Shown here: positions 40,175-49,209 of the stretch, piece after piece
Layout of the letters: each line of letters opens with the position of its first letter
Numbering within the stretch: the stretch's first letter is position 1
Assembly: GCA_030448185.1 (NCBI GenBank)
Contig: JAUJNL010000027.1
Coordinates: 1-64,000 of the forward strand
Origin: Cytophagales bacterium
Lineage (GTDB): Bacteria > Bacteroidota > Bacteroidia > Cytophagales > 172606-1
Direction: 5' to 3'
Length of the DNA: 64,000 bases
Position numbers and translations under genes: made by a program
The notes under the pieces: generated by a model
The model's input: only the letters and a program-made list of their open reading frames with translations
The model's database searches: none
What the model was told of the DNA's origin: nothing

Positions 40175-40512
40175 CCAAGCTTAGCGTCAGTCTTCAGACT
40201 ACGCTGTTCTACGTGCCGGACTAAGTCCGGCGAAATGCCCAAGCATTTCAAAGCTGACTCATTAGTGGTTATTCGAGACTAAAGTAAACCTTGGAGCAAG
40301 AGGCATAACTTAAGTTTCGGTCCCCAGTGATACGTTAATCAACTATTCAGATTACTGCCTGCCCATTTTCTTATTAACCCCTGTAAGGATAAACCCTTCA
40401 AGCGGTTTTTGCCGTTTGGCAAAACCCTATTTGCACGTAACAGGGGAGTAGCCCAAAGACTATTCCCAGCTATGGGACGAACGGGCCGGAAGGGCGTATG
40501 CTATACGCCCCT
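40175..40512. repeat. Group of REP-like palindromes upstream of the tilS end
   Basis: Three short palindromes stand in this gap: AGCGTCAGTCTTCAGACTACGCT (centred near 40192), GCCGGACTAAGTCCGGC (near 40224), and GGGCGTAT-GCT-ATACGCCC (40492-40510). The last resembles a palindrome widely seen in bacterial intergenic DNA. No gene is seen between 40121 and 40583. Confidence 0.5.
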
Positions 40513-40583
40513 GCAATAGTTGTCATTCGGCCGGAGCCAAGCGACTGAAATTGAATAAAAAGCCAGTTGCCAACCGCTAATAG

Positions 40584-41902
40584 CTAACTCCCCAGGGTGA
40601 GCTGGTAAACCTCTTGCGTCTTTTCGGTCAGCTTAAACCGGTTATCAATCCGGTGGCCGATCACCCACACGATAGAGTCTCCCGAAAGCAGTACCCAGTG
40701 TCTGCTCTTTCAGGTTGAGCGGTACTTTTTCGTCAATCAGAAAGTCGCTCAGTTTTTTCTTTTTGGTCATGCCTAAAGGGCAAACCAGTCACCTTCCTTC
40801 CAGCGGCGAATTTTGAGCGGAAACAACAGGGTTTCGCGGTCCAGGGCCGCTATTTTAGGCGAAGTGGAGATCCGGTAGCCAGCTGCTGGAATGGTTTCCG
40901 CTTTCAGGTGCAGGTCCTCGTGGGTAACTTGATCCTGGTCGGTATCGATCAGGGCACTCCGAAAAGCGCTGAGCTTTTTGGGGGTAATAACCAGTTCAGT
41001 CCGGTCCTTGACCAGTGTATGCGTGGGAGAAGCAAACTGTTTGCCCGGTTCGGCTTCAATGGCTGCCCAAATATCAGTTACCTGCGGGTAAGCGAAATGA
41101 AAGGTTTGAGCAAGCCCTGTAGCTTGATGATTGGTTCAATTTCTCCTCTTAGCTTCGTAAAGTCATAAAAGTGGCTTCGCCATCTTGTCGTATTACCTCC
41201 TTACGTAGCCGGTCCAGTTCCGCTTCATAGATATGTTCCACCGCACGTATTTTGGCAGCCGTCTGGGCAATCGTCTGTTCCAGCCCTGGATTGATCTGTT
41301 TGAGCAGGGGCACTACTCGTTACGGATCAGGTTCCGGTGGTATTTAGACGATTGATTAGAAGAGTCTTCATGCCAGGCCAGTTGATTTTCAACGATGAAA
41401 TCATAAACCATTTCCCGGTCGGCGAAAAGCAGCGGCCTGATGACCTGGCCCCGGCGCGCGGACTGATGCCGTGTAGCCCTGAGATGCCCGTGCCCCGGGT
41501 CAGGTTAAAAAGCACCGTCTCCAGGGTATCATTCTGGTGGTGCGCCGTAGCCAGGTACGCAAAGCCTGCCCCGAAGTAACTTGCCAAACCATTCGTACCG
41601 GAGCATCCGGGCGGCCATCTGCAGTGATATTTTTCCTGCCGGGCAAAGGCCTCCGTCTCAAATTGTTCCGCGTAGAAAGGAACTTTATACTTTTTAGCCA
41701 GCTTTTTACAAAAGCTTCATCGCATTTGACTCCTCACCCCGCAATCCGAAATTACAGTGCGCTATGGCGAAATTAAATTTTGCTTGTGAAATAAATGGGC
41801 CATTACCACCGAATCCATGCCCCCGCTTACTGCCAGTAGAATGTTGTCTTCCGGCAGAAATAAGTCTTTTTCCGCGATGTAGGTTAAAAACGACTTGAGC
41901 AT
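40584..41902 (-). pseudogene. tilS: tRNA(Ile)-lysidine synthase, frameshifted
   Basis: TilS modifies the CAU anticodon of a tRNA-Ile so that it reads AUA. The N-terminus MLKSFLTYIAEKDLFLPEDN leads to the ATP-pyrophosphatase motif AVSGGMDSVVMAHLF. After frame changes come [34 protein letters not shown] and TGISGLHGI, all TilS blocks. The C-terminal domain ends VWVIGHRIDNRFKLTEK with the stop at 40584. The restored length is about 440 residues, as expected. At least six frame changes are needed. Because tilS is normally essential, these are most likely sequencing or assembly errors. It is divergent from the OstA-like gene at 42097. Confidence 0.88.
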
Positions 41903-42096
41903 AAAATGATGGGGTTTTATGGGTAAATTTGAACCCGGAATCAAAAGGGCTTAATTATTGCTGCGTGGTAAATATATACTGGTTCCAGCGATTATCGTAC
42001 TAGGCAGCAAGGCAAAAAGTTAACTATTGAAGCTAATTACCTTTCAATAATTGACATTACGAAGGGTCACATCAGGCAATTCTACTTAAATTATTA

Positions 42097-43680
42097 ATGA
42101 AGATACTACAGACTCTGTTGGTCGTTATGTGGGGGGTAGCCGCCACTTTTAGCAGCTACGCGCAGACGAAGGATAAGGTGCAACTGGAGCAGGCTAATGA
42201 CCTGATTGTGGAGGTAAAAAACGGCAAAGAAGTACGCAAGATTATCGGTCCGGCCCGGTTCCGGCAGAAAGAAACGCTATTGTACTGCGACTCGGCCTAT
42301 CTGCATCCGGAGACCGATTTCATTGAGGCTTTTGGCAACGTTAAAATTGTGCAAGGCGACTCCGTTACCGTAACGGGTAATACGGGTACTTACGATGGCC
42401 GTTCGCGGCTGGCCAAGATGCGGGGCAATGTGGTTATGAATGACCAGAAGATGACCCTGAACACCGAGCAGCTGGACTATAACATGAATACCAGCGTAGC
42501 CTACTACCCCAACCATGGAACTATCATAGACGAAGATAACACCCTTACCAGCCTGGAAGGCTATTACAATACCAAGACTAAGATTTTCATCTTCAAGCAG
42601 AACGTCACCATTGTTAATCCCAAATACACCCTCACTTCCGAGAGTATCCGCTATGACGCCAATACCAAAGTTGCGTATTTTACCTCCCTTACCCGGATTG
42701 TAGGGGAAAACGGCACTTTGGTGGCCAAAGAAGGCGATTATAATACAGTTTCCGGCGTGTCTAACTTTAAGGGCCGCAGTACCATAGAATACAGCAAATA
42801 CACCCTCACTGCCGACGTGATCAATCACGATAAGCTCAATGAGATCGGGTATGCAGAGGGCAATGTGGTGCTGGTGGCCAAAGAAGACAGCACCGTTATC
42901 GAAGGAGATATCGGCCGGTATTTTGGTAAGGAGGGTACCTCGCGGGTATACGGAAACGCAGTAGCTAAAAACATTGTTAACCACGATACCTTGTATCTGA
43001 CGGCTGACACCCTATTGTCAGTAGAAGATAAAGAAAAAAAGACCCGTAAAATGTTTGCTTATAATAAGGTAAAGATTTTTAAATCAGACCTGCAGGGCAA
43101 ATGTGATTCGCTGGTGTATAATTATAGCGACTCTACCATTACCTTTTTCCGCGATCCGGTACTGTGGAATAATGATAAAAGTCAGCTCAATGGCGATACG
43201 ATCACCATTCAGATGGCTAACAATAAGATTGACCGGATGTTCCTGCGCAGCAATGCTTTTGTAATATCTCTGGACACCCTGGAGAATCATAACCAGGTAA
43301 AGGGGCGGCAGATGGTGGCCTTCTTCAATCAAAAGAGCAAGATGGAGCGGGTCAACGTAAACGGAAATGCCGAGAACATCACCTTCGTACTCAATGACGC
43401 TAACACCGAAGTACGGGGAATGAACAAAATGGAGAGCAGTAATATGATTGTACGGCTCAATGACAGCAAGGTAAAGCAGGTTACCTATCTTAATAAACCG
43501 GAAGGCGCATTCATTCCACCACACGAAATTGAAGGGCCGGCTACCCGGTTAAAAGGATTTAAGTGGCGCATCAAGGAAAGGCCCGTGAAGAAGGAAGTAA
43601 ATATCCGGCAAAAAACGGACAAATCTCCGGTAACATTGAAAGGCAAAAACAAGCCAGAACTGGTAAAAAAAGGATTCTAA
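42097..43680 (+). CDS. OstA-like (LptA-domain) envelope protein
   Basis: A 527-residue exported protein with a signal peptide (about residues 1-22, ending SSYAQ). It is made of tandem beta-jellyroll strands of the OstA/LptA type: LLYCDSAYLHPETDFIEAFG, TVTGNTGTYDGRSRLAKMRG, LTSESIRYDANTKVAYF, DTLYLTADTLLS. LptA-like domains carry lipopolysaccharide across the periplasm; this long Bacteroidota form is thought to belong to the same export bridge. The C-terminus is basic and low in structure. It is divergent from tilS, a common neighbour in this phylum, and is followed by a small T9SS-tail protein. The frame is intact and the start context is unambiguous. Confidence 0.88.
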   Translation: MKILQTLLVVMWGVAATFSSYAQTKDKVQLEQANDLIVEVKNGKEVRKIIGPARFRQKETLLYCDSAYLHPETDFIEAFGNVKIVQGDSVTVTGNTGTYDGRSRLAKMRGNVVMNDQKMTLNTEQLDYNMNTSVAYYPNHGTIIDEDNTLTSLEGYYNTKTKIFIFKQNVTIVNPKYTLTSESIRYDANTKVAYFTSLTRIVGENGTLVAKEGDYNTVSGVSNFKGRSTIEYSKYTLTADVINHDKLNEIGYAEGNVVLVAKEDSTVIEGDIGRYFGKEGTSRVYGNAVAKNIVNHDTLYLTADTLLSVEDKEKKTRKMFAYNKVKIFKSDLQGKCDSLVYNYSDSTITFFRDPVLWNNDKSQLNGDTITIQMANNKIDRMFLRSNAFVISLDTLENHNQVKGRQMVAFFNQKSKMERVNVNGNAENITFVLNDANTEVRGMNKMESSNMIVRLNDSKVKQVTYLNKPEGAFIPPHEIEGPATRLKGFKWRIKERPVKKEVNIRQKTDKSPVTLKGKNKPELVKKGF

Positions 43681-43729
43681 ACGGAAATAATGGGAACTTA
43701 AGTAAAAAACTTACCTCTCGTACAATTTT

Positions 43730-43763
43730 TTGAATAGAAGTTCGTACATCTTTTCTACTTTTG
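43730..43763 (+). promoter_or_regulatory. Bacteroidota-type promoter
   Basis: TTG (43730-43732) and TACTTTTG (43756-43763, matching TAnnTTTG) are 23 bases apart. They stand 40 bases before the ATG at 43803. Confidence 0.65.
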
Positions 43764-43802
43764 CGTATTAATACATGGAAATATTCAATCTGCTATTCAT
43801 AG

Positions 43803-44258
43803 ATGAGAAAAATTGTACTACTGACTATATTAACCACTCAGTTAACCGGCGCCATCATAGCGGGTGTTTATGCCAGGGGGGTAACTCCAACGCCCCAAGC
43901 TGCTTCTGAGCGTACTGTTTCGGTGGAGGACCATGATAGACCTCAGGATGATCCTAGTTCCAGCGAGGAACTTTTCTCTAACGACTTCATCCGGGTATTT
44001 AGTATCTATCCGAATCCGGTTACTTCAGTTTATTCTTATGCTTCCGTGAAATATGAATTTCACGGGGAGGTCCGCGAAGCCAAAATAGTCTTGTGTAATA
44101 TGCTAGGGAATGTAGTGGGTGAGTACCGCCTGACCCGTGATTCAAAGCAGCTAAATATTGCTACCCGCGGTTTTACTCCGGGGGTGTACTTTTATACATT
44201 GGTACTAGACAGCCATAAGGTAGCTACCCGCAAGTTTATTGTGCGCGAATCATCCTAG
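43803..44258 (+). CDS. Small exported protein with a T9SS-type sorting domain
   Basis: A 151-residue protein with a signal peptide (about residues 1-25), a 45-residue linker rich in Ser, Asp and Pro, and then a nearly complete T9SS type A C-terminal domain. The opening is FSIYPNPVTSVYSYASVKYE, the middle ILCNMLGNVVGEYRL-like, the end PGVYFYTLVLDSHKVATRKF. There is essentially no cargo domain, so the sorting domain makes up most of the mature protein. Close equivalents sit beside bamD in other Cytophagales, as far as I recall. It has its own promoter at 43730 and a terminator at 44318. Confidence 0.82.
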   Translation: MRKIVLLTILTTQLTGAIIAGVYARGVTPTPQAASERTVSVEDHDRPQDDPSSSEELFSNDFIRVFSIYPNPVTSVYSYASVKYEFHGEVREAKIVLCNMLGNVVGEYRLTRDSKQLNIATRGFTPGVYFYTLVLDSHKVATRKFIVRESS

Positions 44259-44317
44259 TAACTGTAATCAGTAATATAACTTACAGATAGCCATTCACAA
44301 GCCTGATGCTTGTCCGG

Positions 44318-44344
44318 TCCACTGCCCCGCGCAGTGGATTTTTT
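44318..44344 (+). terminator. Rho-independent terminator
   Basis: TCCACTGC pairs with GCAGTGGA around a CCCGC loop and is followed directly by TTTTTT. It lies 60 bases after the stop at 44258. Confidence 0.92.
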
Positions 44345-44528
44345 GTTTACGGGCTTTTTGTATCCAGTCTTTACTTGCAGTAAATGCTGTAGTTAGCTAC
44401 CGTAGTCGTTTGGTTGGTTTCTGACTCGTTTCCCGTTTGTTGAGTCAAATAGTTAAAGGTGGATTCTTTTCGGAAACTTTTATGCGGACGGCGCAGTTTT
44501 TGCGTTGTGAATAAAGACGGCTAACTCA

Positions 44529-44559
44529 TTGAATCTTACTGCCGATTTATCTAATTTTG
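44529..44559 (+). promoter_or_regulatory. Promoter of bamD, close to the start codon
   Basis: TTG (44529-44531) and TAATTTTG (44552-44559, matching TAnnTTTG) are 20 bases apart. Transcription would start within a few bases of the ATG at 44566, giving a leaderless or nearly leaderless mRNA. Confidence 0.6.
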
Positions 44560-44565
44560 CACCTT

Positions 44566-45393
44566 ATGCGAAACTGCTTTCGTTTTTTATTGATTTGCCT
44601 GTTGTTCGTTGCTGCTACCGCCTGCAGTAAATTTGAACGCCTGCGGAAGACTACTGACATGGATAAAAAGTATCAGGCAGCAGTAGCGTACTATGAAAAG
44701 AAAGACTACCTGAAAGCGGATATTCTTTTCGAAGATATTATTCCCTTGCTGAAAGGAAGTAAAGAATCTGAATTGGCCCAGTTTTACCGGGCTTACAGTA
44801 AGTATTACACGGGTGACTTTATTCTGGCTGAATATTATTTCAAGAATTTTTACGAAACATTTTCCCGGAGTGAACTGGCCGAGGAAGCCATGTTTATGCG
44901 GGCTATGTCGTTGTATGAGCAGTCGCCTTCCTTTAACCTGGATCAGACCAATACTTATACGGCAGTTTCGGCGCTGCAATCTTTCATTAATGCCTACCCG
45001 GAGAGTAAGCACCGCGAAAAGTGCGGACAGTTACTGCAGGAACTCCGGACCAAGCTGGAGCATAAAGCTTACGAACAAGCGATTTTGTATGCCCGAATTG
45101 GTGACAACAAAGCTGCTGTAGTGGCGTTCAACAACTTTCAGCGTAGTTTTCCCGACTCAGATTACAACGAAGAAATTGCTTTTCTGAAGGTGCAGAGTGC
45201 TTATAACCTGGCTAAGCAGAGTATACCTTCCAAAAGGACTGACCGGTTCCGGGATGCGGTAACGTATTATCAGGGTTTTATTGATAAGTATCCTTCAAGT
45301 AAATATTTGCGTGACGCGGAGAAATACTATGAAGACAGCGTGGAAGAACTTGGAGAAATAAGTAATAGCTTGCAAAGCAGCGCTACTAAGTAA
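44566..45393 (+). CDS. bamD: Outer membrane assembly lipoprotein BamD
   Basis: BamD is the essential lipoprotein of the BAM complex that inserts beta-barrels into the outer membrane. The signal is MRNCFRFLLICLLFVAATAC, with the lipobox Cys at residue 20 and SKFERLRKTTDMDKKYQAA following. TPR-like repeats continue to the end: AVAYYEKKDYLKADILFEDI, LAEYYFKNFYETFSRSELAE, ALQSFINAYPESKHREKC, YYQGFIDKYPSSKYLRDAE. The 275-residue length is normal. The ATG at 44566 is chosen over a TTG nine bases earlier. It heads the conserved block bamD - rpoZ - coaBC - porD - recN. Confidence 0.93.
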   Translation: MRNCFRFLLICLLFVAATACSKFERLRKTTDMDKKYQAAVAYYEKKDYLKADILFEDIIPLLKGSKESELAQFYRAYSKYYTGDFILAEYYFKNFYETFSRSELAEEAMFMRAMSLYEQSPSFNLDQTNTYTAVSALQSFINAYPESKHREKCGQLLQELRTKLEHKAYEQAILYARIGDNKAAVVAFNNFQRSFPDSDYNEEIAFLKVQSAYNLAKQSIPSKRTDRFRDAVTYYQGFIDKYPSSKYLRDAEKYYEDSVEELGEISNSLQSSATK

Positions 45394-45498
45394 AGATAAT
45401 GCCCGGCCGCAAGCTATGCTGGCCCTTTGCGGTAAAAAGTACCGGCAGCAGCCGGAAAAGTAGTTTAAGTTTACTAATTGCATTAACTCTATAAGCAT

Positions 45499-45846
45499 AT
45501 GGCTTCAAACGTTGTAAAAAGTGCTCAGGCCCCTTCTTCTCTGGTTACCAGAGACATTGACAAAATTGCAGCTCCTACCGGCAATGTATATGAATCGGTT
45601 TCTGTAATTGCCCGGCGGGCCCGTCAGATCTCTACCAAAATGAAGGAAGAACTGAATAACAAACTGGCAGAATTTGCCTCTACGGTGGATAACCTGGAAG
45701 AAGTGTTCGAGAACCGGGAACAGATTGAAATATCCAAGTATTACGAAAAACTCCCTAAAGCTACTACCGTCGCTACAGATGAGTTTCTAGCGGGTAAGCT
45801 GATGTTCCGCCGGGCGGAAAATGACGAGAATCAGTCAGGCGAATAA
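45499..45846 (+). CDS. rpoZ: RNA polymerase omega-like subunit
   Basis: A 115-residue protein of the Bacteroidota RpoZ/omega type, which stabilises the beta-prime subunit of RNA polymerase. The core is TGNVYESVSVIARRARQIST followed by KMKEELNNKLAEFAS, equivalent to the omega helix that carries the conserved ARRA segment. The C-terminus is acidic. Its position between bamD and coaBC is the standard one in this phylum and strengthens the call. Confidence 0.9.
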   Translation: MASNVVKSAQAPSSLVTRDIDKIAAPTGNVYESVSVIARRARQISTKMKEELNNKLAEFASTVDNLEEVFENREQIEISKYYEKLPKATTVATDEFLAGKLMFRRAENDENQSGE

Positions 45847-45884
45847 ATCCGGAATGCCGGAAAAGCACATTTTATTTTTTCGGA

Positions 45885-45928
45885 AGTCAGCCGCTGGAAT
45901 GCTTGTTATTCTGGCGGCTGACTTTTTG
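45885..45928 (+). terminator. Terminator between rpoZ and coaBC
   Basis: AGTCAGCCGC (45885-45894) pairs with GCGGCTGACT (45914-45923) and is followed by TTTTG. It lies about 40 bases after the rpoZ stop, so coaBC may be partly uncoupled from it. Confidence 0.8.
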
Positions 45929-45956
45929 TTTGCGATTCGTACAAACAGTTCTTCTC

Positions 45957-47174
45957 ATGTTAGCCAATAAAAAAGTTCTGTTGGGTATATCCGGAAGTAT
46001 TGCCGCCTACAAAGCTGCCCTGCTTACCCGCCTCCTGGTAAAGGCGGGTGCCGAAGTAAAAGTGATTATGACCCATTCGGCTACCCAATTTATCACCCCA
46101 CTCACGCTGGCTACGCTCTCCAAAAATCCGGCGGCTATCGAATTGGTAAAGGATGAGTCGGGCCAATGGAACAATCATGTGGAGCTTGGTCTATGGGCCG
46201 ATGCCTTCATCATAGCGCCTGCCAGTGCCAATACGCTGGCCAAGTGCGTGAATGGGCTATGCGACAATTTGCTTACCGCCGTTTACCTGTCGGCCCGCTG
46301 TCCTGTTTTCTTCGCACCCGCCATGGACCTGGATATGTACAGCCACCCGGCTACCCGGTATAATTTACAGAAGCTGACTTCGTATGGCAATCACGTTATC
46401 CCGGCGGAGTCCGGGGAACTGGCCAGTGGCCTTTCGGGAGAAGGGCGGATGGCTGAGCCCGAACATATTATTGGGTATTTGCAACGCCATTTCAAACAGA
46501 TTGGTCAACTTACCGGGCAAAGGGTATTGATTACTGCCGGCCCGACATACGAAGCCATTGACCCAGTACGTTTTGTAGGAAATCATTCGACTGGTAAAAT
46601 GGGGTATGCCCTGGCAGAAGCAGCAGCCTCGCAGGGGGCTGAGGTGCATCTGGTAAGCGGTCCGAGTCACTTATCGGTAAGTCATCCGGGCATCCGGTTA
46701 CATAAAGTCACTTCGGCCCGGGAAATGTACGAAGCAGCCAACCAGTATTTTAAGGAGTCCGCTATCTCCATTTTGGCAGCAGCCGTAGCGGATTATACAC
46801 CTGCAACTCCGGCTTCCCAAAAAATCAAAAAGAAAGAGGCTGTTTTTTCGCTGGAGTTAGAGAAAACGGTGGATATAGCGGCTGAGTTGGGTAAGCAAAA
46901 GCAGCCAGGCCAGCTACTGATTGGATTTGCCCTGGAAACGGAAAATGAAAGACCAAACGCCCTCAAGAAACTGGAGAGCAAAAACCTGGACCTGATTGTA
47001 CTTAACTCCTTACGTAACGAAGGCGCTGGGTTCGGGCACGAAACCAATCAGGTAACGATTATTGACCGTAAATTAAATGGAATTGATTTGCCCTTGCAGC
47101 CCAAAGCGACCATTGCGGCAAAGATTGTGGAGATGGCAATAGAATACTGGCAGCACGCCAAGCACATGGGTTAA
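45957..47174 (+). CDS. coaBC: Bifunctional phosphopantothenoylcysteine decarboxylase / phosphopantothenate-cysteine ligase
   Basis: CoaBC carries out two steps of coenzyme A synthesis in the cytoplasm: ligation of cysteine to 4-phosphopantothenate (CoaB) and decarboxylation (CoaC). The CoaC half (about residues 1-185) is a flavoprotein with GISGSIAAYKAALLTRLL, the PASANT loop and FFAPAMDLDMYSHPATRYN. The CoaB half has ITAGPTYEAIDPVRFVGNHS followed by TGKMG, the AAAVADYTP loop, and KLESKNLDLIVLN near the end. The ATG at 45957 starts MLANKKVLLGISGS; the longer frame from 45903 runs through the terminator. Length 405 is normal. Confidence 0.95.
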   Translation: MLANKKVLLGISGSIAAYKAALLTRLLVKAGAEVKVIMTHSATQFITPLTLATLSKNPAAIELVKDESGQWNNHVELGLWADAFIIAPASANTLAKCVNGLCDNLLTAVYLSARCPVFFAPAMDLDMYSHPATRYNLQKLTSYGNHVIPAESGELASGLSGEGRMAEPEHIIGYLQRHFKQIGQLTGQRVLITAGPTYEAIDPVRFVGNHSTGKMGYALAEAAASQGAEVHLVSGPSHLSVSHPGIRLHKVTSAREMYEAANQYFKESAISILAAAVADYTPATPASQKIKKKEAVFSLELEKTVDIAAELGKQKQPGQLLIGFALETENERPNALKKLESKNLDLIVLNSLRNEGAGFGHETNQVTIIDRKLNGIDLPLQPKATIAAKIVEMAIEYWQHAKHMG

Positions 47175-47245
47175 CTGGATGATGTGTTTATGTGTTGATA
47201 AAAAATTAATGCTAAGTAATAAGATCTAAACTTTAGTGTGATACC

Positions 47246-48160
47246 ATGCGTACCCTTCTCATTTTAATGCTTCTGGTAACCGGAGCAGTTATACAGACAT
47301 CAGCTCAGGAACTGCGGTGCAATGTGATTATCAATACCCGGCAGATACAGGAGAACGTTCAGATCTCAGACAAGCAGATTTTTGAGGACCTCCGGAGAAG
47401 CGTCGCGGATTTTATGAATAACCGCCGCTGGACCAATGATAAGTTTAATGCCGACGAACGGATTAACTGCAACCTGATTATTAATATTACCAAAGTGCCG
47501 GCTATTGGTTCTTTCGAAGCCAATGTGCAGATCCAATCCTCTCGTCCGGTATACGGTACGGACTACGAGTCAATTATGTTTAGTTACATTGACCGTACGT
47601 GGCAATTCAAGTATTTGCCTTCGCAGCCGATGGACTTTAACGAAAATATCTTTAATAATAACCTTACGGCCATGCTGGGTTTTTATGCCAACATTATCAT
47701 CGGTTTGGATTATGACTCGTTTGGCCGGCTGGGAGGCAGCCAGTATTTGCAGAAGGCCTTTACTATTGCTCAGAATGCCGGGCAGGATCCTGATGGCGGA
47801 CCAGGCTGGAAATCCAATGAAGATAACCGTAATCGTTACTGGCTAATTGAAAACCTGACTAACCAGCAGATGCAGCCGCTCCGGGAAGGCTTTTACGTGT
47901 ACCACCGGCAGGCCATGGATAATTTTGCGGCTAACCCGGATGAGTCCCGGACGCAGATACTCGATGTACTCAATACCATCAAGCAGATTAATCAGTTGAA
48001 GCCCTCAGCCGTACTTACCAATACTTTCTTCGACACTAAATCGAATGAACTGGTCAACTTGTTCAGCGATGCCAATCCGCAAGACAAGGTGAAAGCTTTT
48101 AACCTGCTGGTAGAATTAGACCCTACGCAGACCGAAAAATACCGTAAACTCACGAAGTAG
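47246..48160 (+). CDS. porD: PorD-like (DUF4835) type IX secretion-associated protein
   Basis: A 304-residue exported protein. The signal peptide ends TSAQE (about residue 22). Signature blocks of DUF4835 are present: LRCNVIINTRQIQENVQISD, IFEDLRRSVADFMNNRRWTN, YESIMFSYIDRTWQFKYLP, LTAMLGFYANIIIGLDYDSF, and the C-terminal PQDKVKAFNLLVELDPTQTE. DUF4835 is the PorD protein linked to T9SS function in Bacteroidota. It keeps its conserved place between coaBC and recN. It fits the many T9SS cargo proteins in this window. Confidence 0.9.
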   Translation: MRTLLILMLLVTGAVIQTSAQELRCNVIINTRQIQENVQISDKQIFEDLRRSVADFMNNRRWTNDKFNADERINCNLIINITKVPAIGSFEANVQIQSSRPVYGTDYESIMFSYIDRTWQFKYLPSQPMDFNENIFNNNLTAMLGFYANIIIGLDYDSFGRLGGSQYLQKAFTIAQNAGQDPDGGPGWKSNEDNRNRYWLIENLTNQQMQPLREGFYVYHRQAMDNFAANPDESRTQILDVLNTIKQINQLKPSAVLTNTFFDTKSNELVNLFSDANPQDKVKAFNLLVELDPTQTEKYRKLTK

Positions 48161-48164
48161 GAGT

Positions 48165-48345
48165 TTAGAAGTTCAAAGTGTATGAGCATATGAGTGAAAA
48201 GAGTACATGGGTTTATGAGCGGATAAGCAGATGAGTTCAGCGTTAACGGTTCACGCCAATAAATACATTCAGCCCTCTAATTATCCATTCACTTTGCTTA
48301 TTCACTTTTAACTCATACCCTCATCTACCCATACCCTCATTCACT
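48165..48345. repeat. Low-complexity inverted word repeat
   Basis: The first part is built from ATGAGTGAAAAGAGT-like words and the second from ATTCACTTTTAACTCAT-like words, so the two halves can pair. The same word family flanks susD (30603 and 32306). No gene is seen. Confidence 0.55.
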
Positions 48346-48349
48346 CCAT

Positions 48350-48577
48350 ATGGGCAAACGGCAAACCCGCATCTTTAGACTGGACTTTCATAAGCATATA
48401 AATACCCTTCCCGGAAGGGAAGCCAATATTCTGCTTACCAGCCAGGCTACTTTCCACGGGGTGATTCTGACGATTGGCCCGGAAACGCTTCGATTCCGGG
48501 ACCAGCGGTTGAAAGAGCATACCTTTTCATTAGGTGAAATCGAAGAGATTATGCTGGACCGCGAAACGGAATACTGA
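48350..48577 (+). CDS. Small conserved-looking hypothetical protein
   Basis: A 75-residue protein: MGKRQTRIFRLDFHKHINTL, then EANILLTSQATFHGVILTIG and TFSLGEIEEIMLDRETEY. It has alternating strands and no membrane segment. It looks like a small beta-barrel of the Sm-like kind, but this is only an impression. It lies between porD and the VOC gene, in the same direction. Confidence 0.6.
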   Translation: MGKRQTRIFRLDFHKHINTLPGREANILLTSQATFHGVILTIGPETLRFRDQRLKEHTFSLGEIEEIMLDRETEY

Positions 48578-48628
48578 TTGCTACCAATTGAAAACTGGCT
48601 ACCCCGAACCATAGCCGGAGACCTATTC

Positions 48629-49015
48629 ATGAAGCTTAACCGCATCCATCATATTGCCATTATTTGCTCGGATTACGAGAAATCAAAACATTTTTACGTC
48701 CACATTCTGGGCTTAACGGTAGTGCGGGAAGTCTACCGGTCTGAACGTCAATCATATAAATTGGATCTGGCAGTAGGAGATACCTATCAGATCGAATTAT
48801 TTTCATTTCCTGATCCGCCACGGCGTCCATCCAGACCAGAAGCCCTCGGACTCCGTCACTTGGCCTTCGAAGTGAATAACCTGGAAGAAAATATAAGGCA
48901 CCTGATCAATCATAACGTCCCGGTCGAACCAGTGCGCATGGATGAATGGACCGGTAAACGATTTACGTTCCTGGCTGACCCTGATGATCTGCCTATTGAG
49001 TTGTATGAGAAATAG
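48629..49015 (+). CDS. VOC-family (glyoxalase I-like) metalloenzyme
   Basis: A 128-residue VOC protein. The two betaalphabetabetabeta halves show KLNRIHHIAIICSDYEKSKH, VGDTYQIELFSFPDPP, LGLRHLAFEVNNLEENIRHL and FLADPDDLPIELYEK. The four likely metal ligands are His in RIHHIA, Glu in QIELF, His in LRHLAF and the final Glu in PIELYE. It resembles the GloA2/YaeR subgroup. Substrate is not evident. The ATG at 48629 gives the natural N-terminus; the longer frame starts with TTG at 48578. Confidence 0.9.
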   Translation: MKLNRIHHIAIICSDYEKSKHFYVHILGLTVVREVYRSERQSYKLDLAVGDTYQIELFSFPDPPRRPSRPEALGLRHLAFEVNNLEENIRHLINHNVPVEPVRMDEWTGKRFTFLADPDDLPIELYEK

Positions 49016-49017
49016 TA

Positions 49018-49180
49018 ATTTGGTATTGGTCAGTAGTCATTGGAAAAAGATAGTAGGTACTTAGTATTGGGTACTGGTTATTCGTTTTTCGATGAATGCT
49101 ATTTTGTCACTGACTAATGACCAATGACCAGTTAACTAATGACTAATACCTCAATACCCAATACCTAAACCCAATCCCCA
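49018..49180. repeat. Low-complexity inverted word repeat upstream of recN
   Basis: Words such as GGTATTGGTCAGTAGTCATTGG and TAGTATTGGGTACTGG are answered by GACTAATGACCAATGACC and CAATACCCAATACC. The stretch can fold on itself. AATACCGAGTACCCAATACC also occurs at 1635-1655 upstream of the second permease. Confidence 0.55.
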
Positions 49181-49194
49181 AATTCCATATTGCG

Positions 49195-49202
49195 TATATT
49201 TG
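49195..49202 (+). promoter_or_regulatory. Possible -7 element of recN
   Basis: TATATTTG matches TAnnTTTG and ends seven bases before the ATG at 49210. No good -33 TTG is visible, so the call is weak. Confidence 0.4.
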
Positions 49203-49209
49203 CCCATAT

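Noticed and set aside
42277-42984. A 235-codon minus-strand frame across the OstA-like gene
   Set aside because: It is an antisense shadow of an intact gene, with no start context or recognisable domain.
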